This document shows positions 17,054-28,748 of a stretch of 64,000 nt of DNA, one piece after another. Each line of letters starts with the position of its first letter. Position 1 is the first letter of the stretch. This stretch comes from Bradyrhizobium sp. WSM1743 (lineage in GTDB: Bacteria; Pseudomonadota; Alphaproteobacteria; Rhizobiales; Xanthobacteraceae): assembly GCF_000473065.1 (NCBI RefSeq), contig NZ_AXAZ01000011.1:62001-126000 (forward strand). The letters are read 5' to 3'. The notes beneath the pieces were generated by a model that saw nothing but the letters and a program-made list of their open reading frames with translations, ran no database searches and had not been told where the DNA came from. A program made the translations under genes and the position numbers.

Positions 17054-17218
17054 TTACTTCAAGGAGGTGCTAATCGACGTGAACTTCTCGTTCATGGTGG
17101 TGCCCAGGCCGTTCACCACGGTGATGATCGCCAGGGCGATGCCCGCGGCAATCAGACCGTACTCGATCGCCGTTGCACCGGACTCGTCCGACCAGAACTT
17201 CTGAACCATGCGCTTCAA
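17054..17218 (-). CDS. Flp/Fap-family type IVb pilin, TTG start
   Basis: A 54-residue prepilin. I choose the TTG at 17218 because GGAGG lies six bases before it; the ATG at 17209 would be too far from that site. The product MKRMVQKFWSDESG-ATAIEYGLIAAGIA has the Flp processing pattern: cleavage by prepilin peptidase between Gly and Ala, Glu at +5 of the mature protein, and one hydrophobic helix. The tail ends NEKFTSISTSLK. No tad/cpa assembly gene lies in the window, so the secretion machine must be encoded elsewhere. The gene is convergent with the FAD oxidoreductase and divergent from prmA. Confidence 0.88.
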   Translation of the reverse strand: MKRMVQKFWSDESGATAIEYGLIAAGIALAIITVVNGLGTTMNEKFTSISTSLK

Positions 17219-17371
17219 GACTCGCCTCCGTTTCAATTCCAAGCTGTGCTGCGTTGCTTCAACATCCGGAAATGTACGGTAGACAAGCTGCAGGCGAGTT
17301 AACCCGCAGTCGCAACTTATCCGGAAAATTGGCACCAAAAGCTCCAAAAATTGAGATCAACGGAACCCTGA

Positions 17372-18280
17372 ATGCAGCCTTCCCCCACCCATCGCGCCAG
17401 CTTTTCGATCGGCAGCGAGGCCGACGCCAGGCGTGTCGTCGACGTGCTCACCGAGGTGTTTTTCGATGGCGATGCCGCGGTCGCCGCGTTCGAGCGGCCG
17501 GACGGACAATGGGACGTGACGCTCCATTTCGCCGAGGCGCCGGATCAGGCATGGCTGCGCGAACTCGTTGCAACTTCAGCAGGAAAGGAGATCGCCGCGA
17601 CGCTCGCCTTCGACACGATCGAGGCCAAGGACTGGGTCAAGGCCAGCCTGGAGGATCTCGTCCCGGTCCCGGCCGGGCGCTTCGTCGTGCACGGCAGCCA
17701 CGACCGTGACCGTGTGGCGCCAAACAAGCTCGCCATCGAGATCGAGGCGGCGCTGGCCTTCGGCACCGGTCACCACGGCACGACGCGCGGCTGTTTACTT
17801 CTGCTTGACCATGTCCTGAAGAGTTCCCCGCCGCGCAACGTGCTCGACCTCGGTACCGGGACCGGCGTGCTCGCGATCGCAGCCGCAAAGGCGTTGCAGC
17901 GCGCAGTGCTGGCCTCCGACATCGATCCGCCCTCGGTGCGGGTGGCGGCTGAGAACGCCGCACTCAATGAAGTTGGCAACCATGTGCGGGTGATCCGCGC
18001 CACCGGCTTTGCCGCACCGGATTTTGCCCGCGCGGGCCCGTTCGACCTGGTGCTCGCCAACATCCTTGCCAATCCGTTACGACAGCTGGCGAGCCCGATG
18101 GCGCGGCACCTCGCGCCTGGCGCCCACGTCATCCTCTCCGGCCTGCTGACGCACCAAGCCCCCGCCGTGATAGCCGCCTACCGCGCCCGCGGCCTCGTGC
18201 CCTTGCGGCACCTCAGGATCGAGGGCTGGAGCAGCTTGTTGCTGAGGAAGCTTTCGCAGGGTGGGTTAGCGTCAGCGTAA
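17372..18280 (+). CDS. prmA: Ribosomal protein L11 methyltransferase
   Basis: A 302-residue S-adenosylmethionine-dependent enzyme that trimethylates ribosomal protein L11. The family hallmarks are FGTGHHGTTRGCL (from residue 130), the SAM loop VLDLGTGTGVLAIAAAKA (157-174), and LANILANPLRQLA, which corresponds to the catalytic N-I-L-A region. An N-terminal L11-recognition domain precedes them (SIGSEADARRVVDVL). The gene stands alone. A hairpin (GTGGGTTA...TAACCCAC, 18261-18285) overlaps its stop codon. Confidence 0.96.
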   Translation: MQPSPTHRASFSIGSEADARRVVDVLTEVFFDGDAAVAAFERPDGQWDVTLHFAEAPDQAWLRELVATSAGKEIAATLAFDTIEAKDWVKASLEDLVPVPAGRFVVHGSHDRDRVAPNKLAIEIEAALAFGTGHHGTTRGCLLLLDHVLKSSPPRNVLDLGTGTGVLAIAAAKALQRAVLASDIDPPSVRVAAENAALNEVGNHVRVIRATGFAAPDFARAGPFDLVLANILANPLRQLASPMARHLAPGAHVILSGLLTHQAPAVIAAYRARGLVPLRHLRIEGWSSLLLRKLSQGGLASA

Positions 18281-18369
18281 CCCACCTCTCTCGCGCGGCG
18301 ACGAAAGTGGTGGGTTACGCCTAGCGGACTGCGCTTTGCGCAGCCGCAAGGCTACCACCCTACGATCTA
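18261..18369. repeat. Hairpin-rich repeat overlapping the prmA stop
   Basis: GTGGGTTA (18261-18268) pairs with TAACCCAC (18278-18285) across the stop codon. A further GGTGGGTTACGCC follows near 18310, and a TTTGCGCAGCCGCAAGGC hairpin near 18335. It may double as the prmA terminator. Similar GTGGGTTACGC words are common in Bradyrhizobium intergenic DNA. Confidence 0.55.
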
Positions 18370-18378
18370 GACGCCACC

Positions 18379-18558
18379 CTATTCCGCCGGCTTGTCGTCC
18401 CGGGGCACGACGCGATCGTCCCGCAACGTCCGCCGCGCGCGGCGCTCGGCGAAACGGTCGATCATCTGGCTGATGAGGCCGCGCGGCTTCTTCGGTGCTG
18501 CCGCAGTCGGGGCGCGGCGCACCGGCGGCGAAATCTTCTCAAACGTGAACGCTGGCAT
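18379..18558 (-). CDS. Small conserved-looking basic protein, 59 aa, function unknown
   Basis: The ATG at 18558 is preceded by GAGGGGACACACG, a good ribosome-binding site. The frame reads MPAFTFEKISPPVRRAPTAA, then PKKPRGLISQMIDRFAERRARRTLRDD, ending DDKPAE before TAG. It is basic in the middle, has a probable amphipathic helix, and has no signal peptide or membrane segment. It is divergent from the Xaa-Pro aminopeptidase. The strong ribosome site and helix-like composition support a real gene; function is unknown. Confidence 0.65.
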   Translation of the reverse strand: MPAFTFEKISPPVRRAPTAAAPKKPRGLISQMIDRFAERRARRTLRDDRVVPRDDKPAE

Positions 18559-18744
18559 CGTGTGTCCCCTCGGCGTTGAGATGAACCACCTGCTCGAATT
18601 TCCCTGTTATCCGGACGAAGCGCAACTGCCGCATCCTTTACTCCACTCAATTCGAATGGAACTATTTCAAGCACAGTCCATGCCAGATGCGACGCAAATG
18701 CGTCTAGATTGCGGACCGATGCCCATGATCCTAGAGTGATCCAC

Positions 18745-20574
18745 ATGTTCGAAGCGCACTTCCAGACATTCGAGGAGCCGGAGGCCGGCGTCGCATTGAC
18801 GGCGCGGCTGGCGGCACTTCGCGAAGAACTTGCCCGTCGCAAACTGACCGGCTTCGTCGTTCCGCGCGCCGATCAGCAGCAGAACGAATATGTGCCGCCA
18901 TCGGAAGAGCGGCTGGCCTGGCTGACCGGCTTTACGGGCTCGGCGGGAATGGCGGTGGTGCTGACGCAGGAAGCCGCGGTGTTCGTCGACGGCCGCTACA
19001 CGCTTCAGGCCGCCAAGCAGGTCGACGCCAAGGCCTGGGTGGTGGAATCGCTGATCGACCCGCCGCCGGAGAGCTGGGTGGCGGAGCATCTGAAAGCCGG
19101 TGACCGCCTTGGATTTGATCCGTGGCTGCACACTTTTTCGGCAGCCGAACGCCTATCCGCCGCCTGCGCCAAGGCCGGCGCCAAGCTGGTCGCCGTCGAC
19201 AACAATCCGATCGACGCGATCTGGCAGGACCGGCCGCAGCCGCCGCTCGCCCCCGTCGCCCTGCACAGCCTTCAGCATGCCGGCGTCGCTGAAGCCGAGA
19301 AGCTGACGCAGATCAGGACCGAGATCGCCAAGCTGGGCACCGATGCGCTGGTGCTGTCGGACAGCCACGCGGTGGCCTGGACCTTCAACATCCGCGGCGC
19401 CGATGTCGCCCATACGCCGCTGCCGCTGTCCTACGCGCTGGTGCCGAAGGACGGCCGGCCCACCATCTTCATCGACCACCGCAAGCTCTCCAATCTGACG
19501 CGCGACCATCTCGAGCAGTCCGCCGACGTGCGCGAGCCCGATGCGATGGCACCGACGCTGATGGCGCTGGCCAAAAGCGGTGCGGCGATCGCGCTCGACA
19601 ACGCCACCGCGGCCGACGCCCTCAGCCGGCTGATCGCGGGCGCCGGTGGCAAGCCGGTGCGCGGCAGCGATCCGGTTGCTCTGCTCAAAGCGGTCAAGAA
19701 CGCGACCGAGATCAGTGGCACCAAAACGGCCCATGTGCGCGACGCCGCAGCGCTGGCGCGCTTCCTCGCATGGATCGACCGCGAGGCGCCAAGCGGCAAG
19801 CTCACCGAGATCGACGCGGTCGAGGCGCTGGAGACGTTTCGCCGCGACACCGGCGCGCTCAAGGACGTGTCGTTCCCGACCATATCAGGCACCGGTCCGA
19901 ACGGCGCCATCGTGCACTACCGCGTCACCCGCAAGAGCAACCGGCGGATCGCGCCTGGCGATCTCCTGCTGATCGATTCCGGCGCGCAATATGAGGACGG
20001 CACCACCGATGTCACGCGCACCATGGCAGTGGGCGAGCCGACGGATGAGATGCGCGACCGCTTCACCCGCGTGCTGCGCGGACACATCGCGATTGCGCGC
20101 GCGATCTTCCCCGACGGCACCACGGGCGCGCAACTCGACACGCTGGCGCGGCAATATCTCTGGTCGGCCGGCCTTGACTTCGAGCACGGCACCGGCCACG
20201 GCGTCGGCAGCTATCTCTCGGTGCACGAAGGGCCGGCGCGGATCTCCAAGCTCGGCACCACGCCGCTGAAGCGCGGCATGATCCTCTCCAACGAGCCCGG
20301 CTACTACAAGACCGACGGTTTCGGCATCCGCATCGAGAACCTCGAGCTGGTGGTCGCGGCCGACATCAAGGGCGCCGAGAAGCCGATGAACGCGTTCGAG
20401 ACGCTGACCTTGGCGCCGATCGACCGCCGGCTGATCGAGGTGGCGATGCTGAGCCGCGACGAGCTCGACTGGCTGAACGCGTATCATGCGCGCGTGAGAG
20501 ACGAAGTGCGGCCGGCGCTGGACGAGGCGACCAAGGCCTGGCTCGACCAGGCGACGGCGGAGCTGAAGGTGTAG
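18745..20574 (+). CDS. Xaa-Pro aminopeptidase (peptidase family M24B)
   Basis: A 609-residue cytoplasmic metallopeptidase from ATG 18745 (MFEAHFQTFEEPEAG); a start at 18709 adds residues with little support. It has the three-part layout of long aminopeptidase P proteins: two N-terminal creatinase-like domains (DGRYTLQAAKQVD), then the pita-bread catalytic domain. The five metal ligands are visible: two Asp in LLIDSGAQYEDGTTDVTRT, His in GTGHGVGSY, Glu in SNEPGYY and Glu in IENLELV. It removes N-terminal residues ahead of proline. It appears to be monocistronic. Confidence 0.95.
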   Translation: MFEAHFQTFEEPEAGVALTARLAALREELARRKLTGFVVPRADQQQNEYVPPSEERLAWLTGFTGSAGMAVVLTQEAAVFVDGRYTLQAAKQVDAKAWVVESLIDPPPESWVAEHLKAGDRLGFDPWLHTFSAAERLSAACAKAGAKLVAVDNNPIDAIWQDRPQPPLAPVALHSLQHAGVAEAEKLTQIRTEIAKLGTDALVLSDSHAVAWTFNIRGADVAHTPLPLSYALVPKDGRPTIFIDHRKLSNLTRDHLEQSADVREPDAMAPTLMALAKSGAAIALDNATAADALSRLIAGAGGKPVRGSDPVALLKAVKNATEISGTKTAHVRDAAALARFLAWIDREAPSGKLTEIDAVEALETFRRDTGALKDVSFPTISGTGPNGAIVHYRVTRKSNRRIAPGDLLLIDSGAQYEDGTTDVTRTMAVGEPTDEMRDRFTRVLRGHIAIARAIFPDGTTGAQLDTLARQYLWSAGLDFEHGTGHGVGSYLSVHEGPARISKLGTTPLKRGMILSNEPGYYKTDGFGIRIENLELVVAADIKGAEKPMNAFETLTLAPIDRRLIEVAMLSRDELDWLNAYHARVRDEVRPALDEATKAWLDQATAELKV

Positions 20575-20886
20575 GCTCGTGGTTGCGCATAGCGCTACGC
20601 GATTTGCGCAACGCTGCTTCCCCACCACAGGTGTCATGCCCCGCGAAGGCGGGGCATCCAGTATTCCAGAGACAGCAAACGCATGCGGAGAAGCCGCGGC
20701 GTACTGGATTCCCCGCTTTCGCGGGGAATGACATCGCATTTGTGGAGCGAGACGCGCGTCCAATCGGTCGCCATCGTGCTCTCATCATAACCATCCCGGA
20801 ATCCGTATAGCCGCATTCCGAAACGCCGATATCCGTCTTGTGCGGCCACGCTACAGTCGATTCGAATTCTAGCGAGATCGACACGC
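20575..20886. other. Intergenic spacer holding one family-B repeat
   Basis: The 312 bp between the aminopeptidase and the MFS efflux gene contain the repeat at 20633-20732. The rest presumably holds the efflux-gene promoter. No coding frame is credible. Confidence 0.6.
20633..20732. repeat. Palindromic intergenic repeat, family B
   Basis: It begins GTCATGCCCCGCGAAGGCGG and ends CCGCTTTCGCGGGGAATGAC; the inner ATCCAGTA pairs with TACTGGAT. Both arms are of the CCCCGC(GAA)GCGGGG hairpin kind. Confidence 0.88.
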
Positions 20887-22161
20887 ATGCACGGCATGAT
20901 CAGTAAGCCGCCGGGAGCGGCCACCAACATCGCGACATCGCGCGTGGTGTTGCTGCTGCTGGTCGTCATGACCGGCATCGCGCCGATCTCGCTCTACATG
21001 CTGGTTCCGGCGCTGCCGGTGCTGGCGACGAATTTCGGCAGCGACATCTCGATCGCGCAGATGACGGTGTCGCTCTACATGGTCGGCATCGCGCTGTCGC
21101 AGCTGATCATGGGTCCGCTATCGGACCGGTTCGGCCGGCGTCCGGTGCTGCTCGGCGGACTGGCGCTGATGGTGGCGGCCAGCGTCGCCTGCATCTTCGC
21201 GCAAAACCTGCCGCAGCTGATCGCAGCACGCTTCTTCCAGGCGCTGGGCGGCGCCGCCGGCATGGTGGTGAGCCGCGCCATCATCCGCGACATCTATGAG
21301 CGCGATCGCGTCGCCTCGATGATCAGCCTCGTGGTCGCGGCGCTGATGATCGGGCAGATGATCTCGCCGCTCACAGGCGGCCTGATCGAGACTGCATTCG
21401 GCTGGCGCGCGATCTTCTACGCCATCACGATCGGTGCGATCATTGTCGCCGTCGGCATTGCGGTGGCGCTGCCCGAGACGCGCCGCAGCCGCGCCGCCGG
21501 CAGCGGCTTCCGCGGCGACGTCGGCATGCTGATCCGCAATCGCGCCTTCGTCGGCTATGTGATGTGCCAGGTGCTGGCCTCGCAGATCATCTTCACCTTC
21601 GCAGGCGGCGGCCCATACATCGTGGTGACGCAGATGGGCCGCAGCAGCGCCGAATACGGCGCGTGGTTCGCGACCTCGGGCTTTGCGTTTCTCGTCGGCA
21701 ATCTGCTCTGCGTGCGCTTTGCGCCGCGGCATTCGCTGGAGAAGCTGATCTGGTTCGGGCTCGCCCTGCAGCTCTGCGGCAGCGTTGCGAACTTGCTGTG
21801 GAGCTTGATCGGCTGGAACGAAGCCCCAGCCTGGCTGTTCGGCACGCAGATGATCGTGATGGCCGGCAATGCCTTCGTGATGGCGAATTCCGCCGCCGGC
21901 GCGATCAGCATCCGCCCGGAGGCGGCCGGCACCGCCTCAGGCGCGATGGGCTTCCTCCAGCAAGGCATTGGCGCGCTGATGTCGCAATTCGGCGCCTATC
22001 TCGGCGGCCACTCCGCCACGACACTGCCACTCACCGCCGCGGTGCTGGCGATCTCGCTGCTCTGCGCCTGCGTGATGATGTTCGTCGTGCCGCGGCGGGA
22101 GGTGGTGGTGAGCGAAGCGCTGATCGGGCAGGCGGAAGAGGAAGAGAGGGGGATGATGTGA
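20887..22161 (+). CDS. Bcr/CflA-type MFS drug efflux transporter
   Basis: A 424-residue protein with 12 predicted membrane spans. The first loop shows the drug-proton antiporter pattern: MLVPALPVLATNFGSDISIAQ followed by QLIMGPLSDRFGRRPVLLGG. Motif C-like glycine-rich sequence (GGAAGMVVSRAIIRDIYERD) follows in the DHA1 order. It fits the Bcr/CflA subfamily, which exports bicyclomycin, sulfonamides or chloramphenicol in various bacteria. The start may be ATG 20887 or ATG 20896. No regulator is adjacent. Real substrates cannot be read from sequence. Confidence 0.92.
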   Translation: MHGMISKPPGAATNIATSRVVLLLLVVMTGIAPISLYMLVPALPVLATNFGSDISIAQMTVSLYMVGIALSQLIMGPLSDRFGRRPVLLGGLALMVAASVACIFAQNLPQLIAARFFQALGGAAGMVVSRAIIRDIYERDRVASMISLVVAALMIGQMISPLTGGLIETAFGWRAIFYAITIGAIIVAVGIAVALPETRRSRAAGSGFRGDVGMLIRNRAFVGYVMCQVLASQIIFTFAGGGPYIVVTQMGRSSAEYGAWFATSGFAFLVGNLLCVRFAPRHSLEKLIWFGLALQLCGSVANLLWSLIGWNEAPAWLFGTQMIVMAGNAFVMANSAAGAISIRPEAAGTASGAMGFLQQGIGALMSQFGAYLGGHSATTLPLTAAVLAISLLCACVMMFVVPRREVVVSEALIGQAEEEERGMM

Positions 22162-22191
22162 GGAGCGGTGTGCGCGCCCCTCAACCTCGCT

Positions 22192-22293
22192 GTCACGCCC
22201 CGGCTTGACCGGGGCATCCAGTACGCCGCAGCCTCTCCGTATCCTCACGCTGTCTCTGGAATACTGGATCGCCCGGTCAAGCCGGGCGATGAC
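22192..22293. repeat. Palindromic intergenic repeat, family B
   Basis: It begins GTCACGCCCCGGCTTGACCG and ends GGTCAAGCCGGGCGATGAC, with ATCCAGTA pairing with TACTGGAT. It sits between the convergent efflux gene and ligA. Confidence 0.88.
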
Positions 22294-22321
22294 AGCGGAG
22301 CGGGTGGCGCCAGTGTGCCCC

Positions 22322-24873
<2,552 letters not shown>

Positions 24874-24877
24874 GAAC

Positions 24878-24957
24878 GTGATTCCGGGATGGTCCGAAGG
24901 ACCAGACCCGGAATCTCGAGATTCCGGGTTCGATGCTCTGCATCGCCCCGGAATGAC
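24878..24957. repeat. Palindromic intergenic repeat, family A
   Basis: GTGATTCCGGGATGGTCCGA to GCCCCGGAATGAC. It shares the same GGATGGTCCGAAGGACCAGA left arm with the copy at 24495-24571, so the two probably arose together. Confidence 0.86.
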
Positions 24958-24966
24958 GGTGGAGGC

Positions 24967-26640
24967 CTAAGCCGTGGCCGACTTCAGCAATCTCTCCGCG
25001 GCCGCCCTCGCCTCGGCGGTGATCTCGGCGCCGGCGAGCATCCGGGCGATCTCCTCGCGGCGGTGATCGGCGGCGAGCGCATTGACGCGGGTGGCGACGC
25101 GCTTGCCCTTGTCGAGGGCGTCCTTGGAGATGAGCAGGTGCTGGTCGGCGCGGGCGGCGACCTGCGGGGCGTGGGTCACGGCCATGACCTGGACCTTGCC
25201 GGCAAGCCGCGCCAGGCGCCCGCCGATGGCGTCGGCAACCGCACCGCCGACGCCGGTATCGATTTCGTCGAACACGAGCGTCGGCGCCGAGCCGCGGTCG
25301 GACAGCACGACCTTGAGCGCCAGGAGGAAGCGCGACAACTCGCCGCCGGAGGCGACCTTCATCAGCGGACCCGGCTTGGTGCCCGGATTGGTCTGCACCC
25401 AGAACTCGACGCGATCGAAGCCTTGCGGTCCCGGCGCGGCCTCGTCGGTCTCGACCTGGGTCATGAACCTGGCGCGTTCGAGCTTGAGCGGCGCGAGCTC
25501 GGCATTGACCGCCTTGTTGAGCTTCTCCGCCGATTTCTGCCGCGCCAGTGACAGCTTCTTGGCGGCGGCGGCATAGCGGCTATCTGCCTCGATCGCGGCC
25601 TGCTCCAGCTTCTTGAGACGCGAGGCGCCGGCATCGATCAGGACGACGTCGGCGGCATATTTGGCGGCCAGCGCGGCGAGGCCATCGACCGGCGTCGAAT
25701 ATTTGCGAGACGCCGCACGCAAAGCAAAAAGCCGTTCCTCGATGCGTTCGAGCTCGGCCGGATCGAAATCGGTTGCGGCCAGCGCCGCCAGCAGATGCTG
25801 ATCGGCTTCCTCCAGCGCGTTGATCGCAGCGTCGATCGCCTTCACCGCAGGCTCGACCAGCGCCGGCGAGTTGACGCCGCGGCGCTCCAGCCGACGCACC
25901 GCCGCCGAGAGCGCGGCGACCGGCGAATGATTGCCGCCGACCGCCTCCTGCGCCTCGCGCAGGTCCGAGGCGACCTTCTCGCCTTGCATCATGGTGGTGC
26001 GCCGCGAGGCCAGCGCGGTCTCCTCGCCGTCCTTGGGCGCGAGCTGCTTCAGCTCGTCGGAGGCGTGGCGCAGATAATCGGCCTCGCGGGCGGCATGCTC
26101 CATGGCGGCGCGATGTTGCTCCAGCGCGGTGTTGGCGGTGCGGCGCTCGTCCCAGAGCGATTCGACCGCCGCGACGTCTTTTTCAAGGCCGGCAAAGGCA
26201 TCGAGCAGGCGGCGGTGTGTGGCGGCGTCGACCAGCGCGCGCTCGTCGTGCTGGCCGTGGATCTCGACCAGGGCGGCGCCGACTGCCTTCAGCGTCTGCA
26301 CGCTGATCGACTGGTCGTTGATGAAGGCGCGGGTGCGGCCGTCGGCGAGCTGCACGCGGCGGAGAATCATCTCCCCGGTGTCGTCGAGGCCGTTCTCGGC
26401 CAGAATCTTGGTCGCAGGATGATTCTTCGGGACATCGAACACGGCGGTGACCTGCCCCTGCTCCGCGCCGTGGCGCACGAGGCCGGCGTCGCCGCGGCCG
26501 CCGAGCGCCAGTGCAAAGGCATCGAGCAGGATGGATTTGCCCGCACCGGTCTCGCCGGTCAAAACCGCAAGTCCGGTGGCGAATTCGATATCGAGCCGTT
26601 CGATCAGGACGATGTCACGGATCGACAGACGCGCCAGCAT
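24967..26640 (-). CDS. recN: DNA repair protein RecN
   Basis: A 557-residue SMC-like ATPase acting in recombinational repair of double-strand breaks. It begins MLARLSIRDIVLIERLDIEF and has Walker A GETGAGKS at residues 29-36. Two coiled-coil arms rich in Glu/Arg/Ala follow (for example AAMEHAAREADYLRHASDEL), then the C-terminal signature VASGGELSRFLLALKVVL and Walker B TLVFDEIDTGVGG. bamD ends 16 bp upstream, so recN is in the same transcription unit. Confidence 0.97.
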   Translation of the reverse strand: MLARLSIRDIVLIERLDIEFATGLAVLTGETGAGKSILLDAFALALGGRGDAGLVRHGAEQGQVTAVFDVPKNHPATKILAENGLDDTGEMILRRVQLADGRTRAFINDQSISVQTLKAVGAALVEIHGQHDERALVDAATHRRLLDAFAGLEKDVAAVESLWDERRTANTALEQHRAAMEHAAREADYLRHASDELKQLAPKDGEETALASRRTTMMQGEKVASDLREAQEAVGGNHSPVAALSAAVRRLERRGVNSPALVEPAVKAIDAAINALEEADQHLLAALAATDFDPAELERIEERLFALRAASRKYSTPVDGLAALAAKYAADVVLIDAGASRLKKLEQAAIEADSRYAAAAKKLSLARQKSAEKLNKAVNAELAPLKLERARFMTQVETDEAAPGPQGFDRVEFWVQTNPGTKPGPLMKVASGGELSRFLLALKVVLSDRGSAPTLVFDEIDTGVGGAVADAIGGRLARLAGKVQVMAVTHAPQVAARADQHLLISKDALDKGKRVATRVNALAADHRREEIARMLAGAEITAEARAAAERLLKSATA

Positions 26641-26656
26641 GGAACCCCAAAACTTC

Positions 26657-27547
26657 CTAGCCGAGGCCCATCTTCTTGAAGGTCCGGCTGATCCAGGACC
26701 CCTGATTCTCGCTCGGCTCGAGACCGCCGGATTTTACAAGATTATAGGCGTCCTTGTACCAGCGGCTGTCAGGAAAATTGTGCCCAAGCACGGCCGCCGC
26801 GGTCTGCGCCTCGCCGACGATGCCGATCGCCATATAGGCTTCGGTCAGCCGGAACAGCGCCTCCTCGACATGGCGGGTGGTCTGGTACTGGGTGACGACG
26901 GTCTTGTAACGGTTGATCGCGGCCGTGTAGTCACGCTTCTGGGCGTAGTAGCGGCCGACATTCATTTCCTTGCCGGCGAGCTGGTCGCGCGCGCCCTCGA
27001 TCTTGGCCTTGGCCGAAGTCGCATATTCGGAAGTCGGATATTTGCGCACCACCTCTTCCAGCGCGGCGATCGCCTTTTCGGTGCGGGCCTGGTCGCGGCT
27101 GATGTCGGGAATCTGGTCGTAATGGGAGGCGGCAATCAGGTATTGCGCATAGGCCGCGTCCGGGCTGCCGGGATGCAGCGTGACGTAGCGGGTGGCGGCG
27201 CCGATACAGCCGTCATAGTCGCCGCCCTGGTAGGACGCATAGGCCGACATCAGCAGCGATTTACGGGCCCAGTCGGAATAAGGATGCTGGCGGTCGACCT
27301 CTTCGAACTTCTTGTTCGCCGCCTTCATGTCCTTCTTCTCGTTCATGAGGTACAGGCCCTCATTATAGATCTTGTCGGCGGGCTCCTCGACGAAGGTGTC
27401 GTCTTTGGCGGTGAACTTGTCCCAGAGCGAGCCGGTGCCGCAGCCGGCGAGCGGTAGCGCGAGCATGATGAAAGTGACAGCCTGAAGCAGCCCACGGGCT
27501 CGCGACGAGACCGAGAAAAATCCGCGCGTCATACGCTGTGCCGACAT
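26657..27547 (-). CDS. bamD: Outer-membrane protein assembly factor BamD (lipoprotein)
   Basis: A 296-residue lipoprotein from ATG 27547, preceded by AGGGCTTAAACTC; a second ATG at 27532 is possible. The signal peptide ends in a lipobox (ALPLAGC), so Cys is lipidated and the protein sits on the inner face of the outer membrane. Tetratricopeptide repeats follow (ADKIYNEGLYLMNEKKDMKA, KFEEVDRQHPYSDWARKSLL, TRYVTLHPGSPDAAYAQYLI), the BamD pattern. It works with BamA to fold outer-membrane barrels. It lies between lpxC and recN, the usual place in this group. Confidence 0.96.
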   Translation of the reverse strand: MSAQRMTRGFFSVSSRARGLLQAVTFIMLALPLAGCGTGSLWDKFTAKDDTFVEEPADKIYNEGLYLMNEKKDMKAANKKFEEVDRQHPYSDWARKSLLMSAYASYQGGDYDGCIGAATRYVTLHPGSPDAAYAQYLIAASHYDQIPDISRDQARTEKAIAALEEVVRKYPTSEYATSAKAKIEGARDQLAGKEMNVGRYYAQKRDYTAAINRYKTVVTQYQTTRHVEEALFRLTEAYMAIGIVGEAQTAAAVLGHNFPDSRWYKDAYNLVKSGGLEPSENQGSWISRTFKKMGLG

Positions 27548-27785
27548 GAGTTTAAGCCCTGACGCCCTATGATGCGGTGTCCGCCAGCCCACGAACCCCA
27601 TCATGGGCGCGAAATGGTGCCGTGGTGCCTGCCATGCGACCACGCCGATGTATCCAAAAACGATCGTTAAGCACCGGATAGGCATGCATTCCGCCCGGAT
27701 TAAGGCGAACCTGCCGCAATGCTAGCCGATCATGGTTACCAGGAGTTTCCCGGGGAAGCCGCCAACCAAACGGCGACAGGTCTCT

Positions 27786-28748
27786 TCAGGACACATCCGG
27801 TCCGAATGCCGCGGCGATCCGGCCACCGACGATGCCGCGGCCGACTTCGCCCACGGGACGCGTGGTGCGGCGGGCAGCCTCGCCCTCGACCACCCGCCAG
27901 GCGGTCCGGTCGGCGAGCAGCGCGGTCAGAACTGCGTGGTTGAGCTTGTGGCCGCCACGCACCGAACGATAGGCGCCGAGCAGCGGCAGGCCGGCCAGCG
28001 AGAGGTCGCCGATCACATCCAGTACCTTGTGGCGGGCACATTCATCGGCGTAGCGCAGGCCCTCGGTATTGAGCAGCCGCTCGTCGTCGAACACGACGGT
28101 GTTGTCGAAGGAGGCGCCGAGGGCATAGCCCGCGCTCCAGAGCCGAGCGACATCGCACATCAGGCCGAAAGTCCGGGCCCGGCCGACTTCGCGGCGGAAA
28201 CCTTCCGGGTTGAGGTCGAAGGCGTAGCTCTGCTGGCCGATGACGGGATTGGCGAAGTCGATCTCGACCTCGACGCGGAACCCGGTAGCATGGGGCCTGA
28301 TCTCGCCGAAGGAGTCGCCGATCTTGACCGAGATCGGCTTCAAAACCTGAATGAAACGGCGCTGCGCCGGTTGGGTGACGATGCCGGCCTGGTCGATTGC
28401 CGCAATAAAGGCCGCGGCGCTGCCGTCCATGATCGGTACTTCGGGACCATCGATCTCGATTGTGGCGTTGTCGACGCCCATGCCCCGCAGTGCAGCAAGC
28501 ACGTGCTCGGCGGTGGACACCAGCGGGCCATCATGATCGCCGAGAACAGTGGCGAATTCGGTCGCGATCACCTGCTCGGCGGTCGCCTGCACTTCGCGGT
28601 CACTTCCCTCAAGTCCGGTGCGGACAAAAATAAAACCCGCGTCGACAGGCGCAGGCCCAAGCGTGATAGTGACGGGAAGACCGGAATGAACGCCTACGCC
28701 TGCCACCGAGGCTTGCGCACGAAGCGTTGTTTGCCGGCTAAATTTCAT
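27786..28748 (-). CDS. lpxC: UDP-3-O-acyl-N-acetylglucosamine deacetylase
   Basis: A 320-residue zinc enzyme catalysing the first committed step of lipid A synthesis. The zinc ligands are visible: His in STAEHVLAALRGMGVDN, and His and Asp in ARHKVLDVIGDLSLAG. The N-terminus is standard (RQTTLRAQASVAGVGVHSGL). It lies downstream of ftsZ, as in many proteobacteria, with a 363-bp spacer that includes an ftsZ-end hairpin and presumably a separate lpxC promoter. Confidence 0.97.
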   Translation of the reverse strand: MKFSRQTTLRAQASVAGVGVHSGLPVTITLGPAPVDAGFIFVRTGLEGSDREVQATAEQVIATEFATVLGDHDGPLVSTAEHVLAALRGMGVDNATIEIDGPEVPIMDGSAAAFIAAIDQAGIVTQPAQRRFIQVLKPISVKIGDSFGEIRPHATGFRVEVEIDFANPVIGQQSYAFDLNPEGFRREVGRARTFGLMCDVARLWSAGYALGASFDNTVVFDDERLLNTEGLRYADECARHKVLDVIGDLSLAGLPLLGAYRSVRGGHKLNHAVLTALLADRTAWRVVEGEAARRTTRPVGEVGRGIVGGRIAAAFGPDVS

